From assembly GCA_002151545.1 (NCBI GenBank), contig CP021237.1, forward strand, positions 124,001 to 188,000: a DNA stretch of 64,000 nucleotides, in the 5' to 3' direction. Shown piece after piece: positions 62,125 to 64,000 of the stretch. The stretch's first letter is position 1. Each line of letters begins with the position of its first letter. Made by a program: the position numbers and the translations under genes. Source of the DNA: Sphingobacteriaceae bacterium GW460-11-11-14-LB5. Lineage in GTDB: Bacteria > Bacteroidota > Bacteroidia > Sphingobacteriales > Sphingobacteriaceae. The notes beneath the pieces are model-generated. The model made no database searches and was not told the DNA's origin. It saw only the letters and a list, made by a program, of their open reading frames with translations.

Positions 62125-62751
62125 CTAATAAAGGTTATAAATCTCCTTAATGTCTTTCAAAATCTTTTCAAAATCGATTTTTAGATCAATTAAACGACCG
62201 GTGTGGATGTCAAATACCCAACCATGAACGGTTAAGCCGCGTCCGGCAATTGCTTCCTGCACGGCTGCGGTTTTTAACAGGTTAACACATTGCTCCTGAA
62301 CGTTAAGTTCTACCAATCTGTTGTAACGAAGACCTTCGTCCTCAATGGCATTCAGCTCTTCTTTGTGGATACGGTATACATCGCGGATATTTCTTAACCA
62401 GGGATTTAATATGCCCAAATCTGCAGGTTGCATGGCTGCTTTAACACCGCCACAATTGTAATGGCCGCAAACAACAATATGGTTTACTTTTAAATGGCGT
62501 ACGGCATAATTTAAAACCGTCATTACATTTAAATCTACGTTGTTTACCAGATTGGCCACATTTCGGTGTACAAAAGCCTGACCTGGCTGTATGCCCATTA
62601 AATCTTCTGCGGTAACACGGCTATCTGAACAGCCGATGTACAAAAACTCAGGGCTTTGACCTTTCGATAATTCAGTGAAATAATCAGGATTAATGGCCAG
62701 TTTCTCGGCAATCCATTTTTCATTATTCTTAAAAACTTCTTCTACATTCAT
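62125..62751 (-). CDS. can: Beta-class carbonic anhydrase
   Basis: 208 residues, cytosolic, interconverting CO2 and bicarbonate. Zinc ligands and the active-site dyad are visible: IGCSDSRVTAEDL (Cys, Asp-Arg) and VVCGHYNCGGVKAAM (His, Cys), with HRNVANLVNNVDLNVMTVLNYAV between. The length is close to the usual ~200-220. Stands alone, with a possible shared terminator downstream. Confidence 0.95.
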   Translation of the reverse strand: MNVEEVFKNNEKWIAEKLAINPDYFTELSKGQSPEFLYIGCSDSRVTAEDLMGIQPGQAFVHRNVANLVNNVDLNVMTVLNYAVRHLKVNHIVVCGHYNCGGVKAAMQPADLGILNPWLRNIRDVYRIHKEELNAIEDEGLRYNRLVELNVQEQCVNLLKTAAVQEAIAGRGLTVHGWVFDIHTGRLIDLKIDFEKILKDIKEIYNLY

Positions 62752-62811
62752 GCTTTTGCTTTAAATAGAATTTTTGGATATATAAATTATGATGCGTGCT
62801 AAACAAGGTGT

Positions 62812-63321
62812 TTATACAGCTATAAAACTAAAAAAAGATTTCCTGATTTCTGCATGTTCTTCCTCGCTAATTGTTAGATCCGAATTGAAATAAACATGGC
62901 CTTTAAAATCCATCTCCATGTAATTGGCCGTCATAAAAAATGGTGTTGTAAAACCGTCGGGTAAATCGCCATCCGTTCCTACGGCAATTAACTGTACTGT
63001 TTTTCCTTTTAGATTTCGGCCCACTTCTTTATTCAGGGTTACCCAATCTGTCAGGCGATCGAACAGGTTTTTCATTCGCCCGCTCATGCTGTACCAATAC
63101 ACAGGTGTTGCAAAAATAAGGTGTTTATGATATAGGATTTCTTTTGCAAAGGTTTCGAAACCATCTTCAACCGGATATTGGTTTTCGTAATTATACGGCA
63201 GAAAATAATGCTCCACTAAATTTAGCTGATCAAATGCAATTTCCTGAGTGAGTTTGCTGATAAACTTTTGTGTATTTCCATTCAATCTGGCGCTACCGTT
63301 TATAATTAAGATATCGGGCAT
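62812..63321 (-). CDS. Flavodoxin-fold NAD(P)H-dependent reductase
   Basis: 169 residues. The FMN-binding start is LIINGSARLNGNTQKFI, and the second flavin loop TPVYWYSMSGRMKNLFDRLTDW is the classic NADPH-dependent FMN reductase pattern. The family reduces quinones, flavins or azo compounds; the substrate is not predictable. It is on the same strand as the carbonic anhydrase, with 60 bases between. The 295 bases upstream (63322-63616) contain only a terminator of the next gene. Confidence 0.85.
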   Translation of the reverse strand: MPDILIINGSARLNGNTQKFISKLTQEIAFDQLNLVEHYFLPYNYENQYPVEDGFETFAKEILYHKHLIFATPVYWYSMSGRMKNLFDRLTDWVTLNKEVGRNLKGKTVQLIAVGTDGDLPDGFTTPFFMTANYMEMDFKGHVYFNSDLTISEEEHAEIRKSFFSFIAV

Positions 63322-63549
63322 ACTGGTGTTCGTTTAATTAAACAACAAGTTTTAAGCCTTAAATGTTTAGTGTCCGCTCAGGCATTGAGAAACAAAGCGC
63401 AGTTGGGCGTTTGTGGAGAGATGTAGCTTAGATATCTCGCAGGAAAGCTATTAATCCTAAAGATTTGAGACTGTGTGATGACGCGTTAAATATTGATAAC
63501 GACCAATAACTCCAGGGAGCGTATTAAAGTGATGATGAAGGTAAAAAGA

Positions 63550-63600
63550 AAAGCCAATATCAATATCTTAAGATATATAAGAAGCATTGATATTGGCTTT
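63550..63600 (-). terminator. Terminator of the gene at the right edge
   Basis: A perfect 15-bp stem (AAAGCCAATATCAAT / ATTGATATTGGCTTT) with a 21-nt loop containing ATCTTAAGAT. On the minus strand it is followed by TTTTCTTTTTAC. It begins 17 bases after the stop of the partial gene. Confidence 0.9.
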
Positions 63601-63616
63601 AGAAATTTAATTTTTT

Positions 63617-64000
63617 TTAGCTCGCAACGGCTACCGCATTTTTGTTGATGTGGTTAGGCAGTTCTTCAAGTGTATATAAGTTTACCAACGATTCTCTTAG
63701 TGCGTTTTTAGCATTGTACCACACATTCTCCTGGGTAAAATGACAAACGCCATTGGTTAATTCTGTAATAATCGCACCAATTAAAGTTGCAAAATGGTTT
63801 TCAAAAACATCACCTGAATGATATTTTAAAGAAAATACTTTATTGTACTGCTGTAATTGTGTTTCAACCTCTGCACTTAATTTTACAGGTTTGGCTACTT
63901 TCTTTTTTTTCTTCTTCTTAAATAACCCAAATATTTTTTGAACAGCGCTTTGTTTGATAATTTTTTCTTTAAAAAGCTTTTTCTTGTATTCTTTAAGATC
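63617..64000 (-). CDS. Hypothetical protein, 5' end outside the window
   Basis: The minus-strand frame is open from the right edge (base 64000) to the TAA at 63617, with no stop, so it is the C-terminal 127 residues of a gene. The start has not been seen; no ATG in the visible part looks like a start. Content: a very basic stretch KKKKKKKVAKPVKLS (~29-42), then a mostly helical region (QQYNKVFSLKYHSGDVFENHFATLIGAIITELTNG, QENVWYNAKNALRESLVNLYTLEELP). I do not recognise a family. The strong terminator after it supports a real transcript. Confidence 0.75.
   Translation of the reverse strand, partial: DLKEYKKKLFKEKIIKQSAVQKIFGLFKKKKKKKVAKPVKLSAEVETQLQQYNKVFSLKYHSGDVFENHFATLIGAIITELTNGVCHFTQENVWYNAKNALRESLVNLYTLEELPNHINKNAVAVAS

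Overview
The window looks like chromosomal DNA of a Bacteroidota of the Sphingobacteriaceae, most like Pedobacter. The basis is two SusC/SusD pairs, a hybrid two-component regulator, TAnnTTTG promoter boxes just upstream of genes, few Shine-Dalgarno sites, and protein sequences that read like Pedobacter homologues. The genus is inference; no search was run. Both window edges cut a gene (1..654 and 63617..64000).

Layout. 1-2029: end of an unknown gene, tRNA-Met, then about 1 kb of duplicated repeat DNA. 2030-5326: START-like protein, LptF/LptG permease, ribBA and its terminator. 5330-6428: repeat debris without a credible gene. 6429-14640: a very long TamB-like protein divergent from tsaD, a small membrane protein, recA and nth. 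14641-17424: copper module (DUF3347 protein and a multicopper oxidase fused to a CopB-like C-terminal barrel). 17426-21995: an HTH regulator divergent from a lipoprotein, two membrane desaturases and a predicted surface protein. 22261-28391: MFS exporter, ECF sigma factor with a small protein, uvrA and a LysE-type exporter. 28886-33119: secreted phosphoesterase cluster. 33425-37251: msrA, a 21-bp minisatellite, and an S24-type repressor divergent from two overlapping genes, one made of four ~100-residue repeats and one a HEPN protein with a decayed nucleotidyltransferase half. 37248-60593: a polysaccharide utilisation locus. 60655-62042: an intact IS3-family element with a 3-bp target duplication. 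62125-64000: beta-carbonic anhydrase, a flavodoxin-fold reductase and a partial unknown gene.

The utilisation locus is the best understood system. A periplasm-sensing hybrid histidine kinase stands divergent to susC-susD-susC-susD, then GH95-like, PL8, GH88, DUF2264, kduI and kduD genes. PL8 lyase cuts uronic-acid polymers of the chondroitin/hyaluronan type, GH88 releases the unsaturated uronic acid, and KduI and KduD convert it to 2-keto-3-deoxygluconate. No sulfatase, KDG kinase or aldolase is present, so either a non-sulfated substrate such as hyaluronan is used or those steps lie elsewhere. Internal signals (a terminator after the second susD, a separate promoter with an overlapping inverted repeat at kduI) suggest several transcription units.

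The least explained parts are the S24/repeat-protein/HEPN cluster, the minisatellite beside it, the copper oxidase-barrel fusion, and several families of dispersed intergenic repeats.
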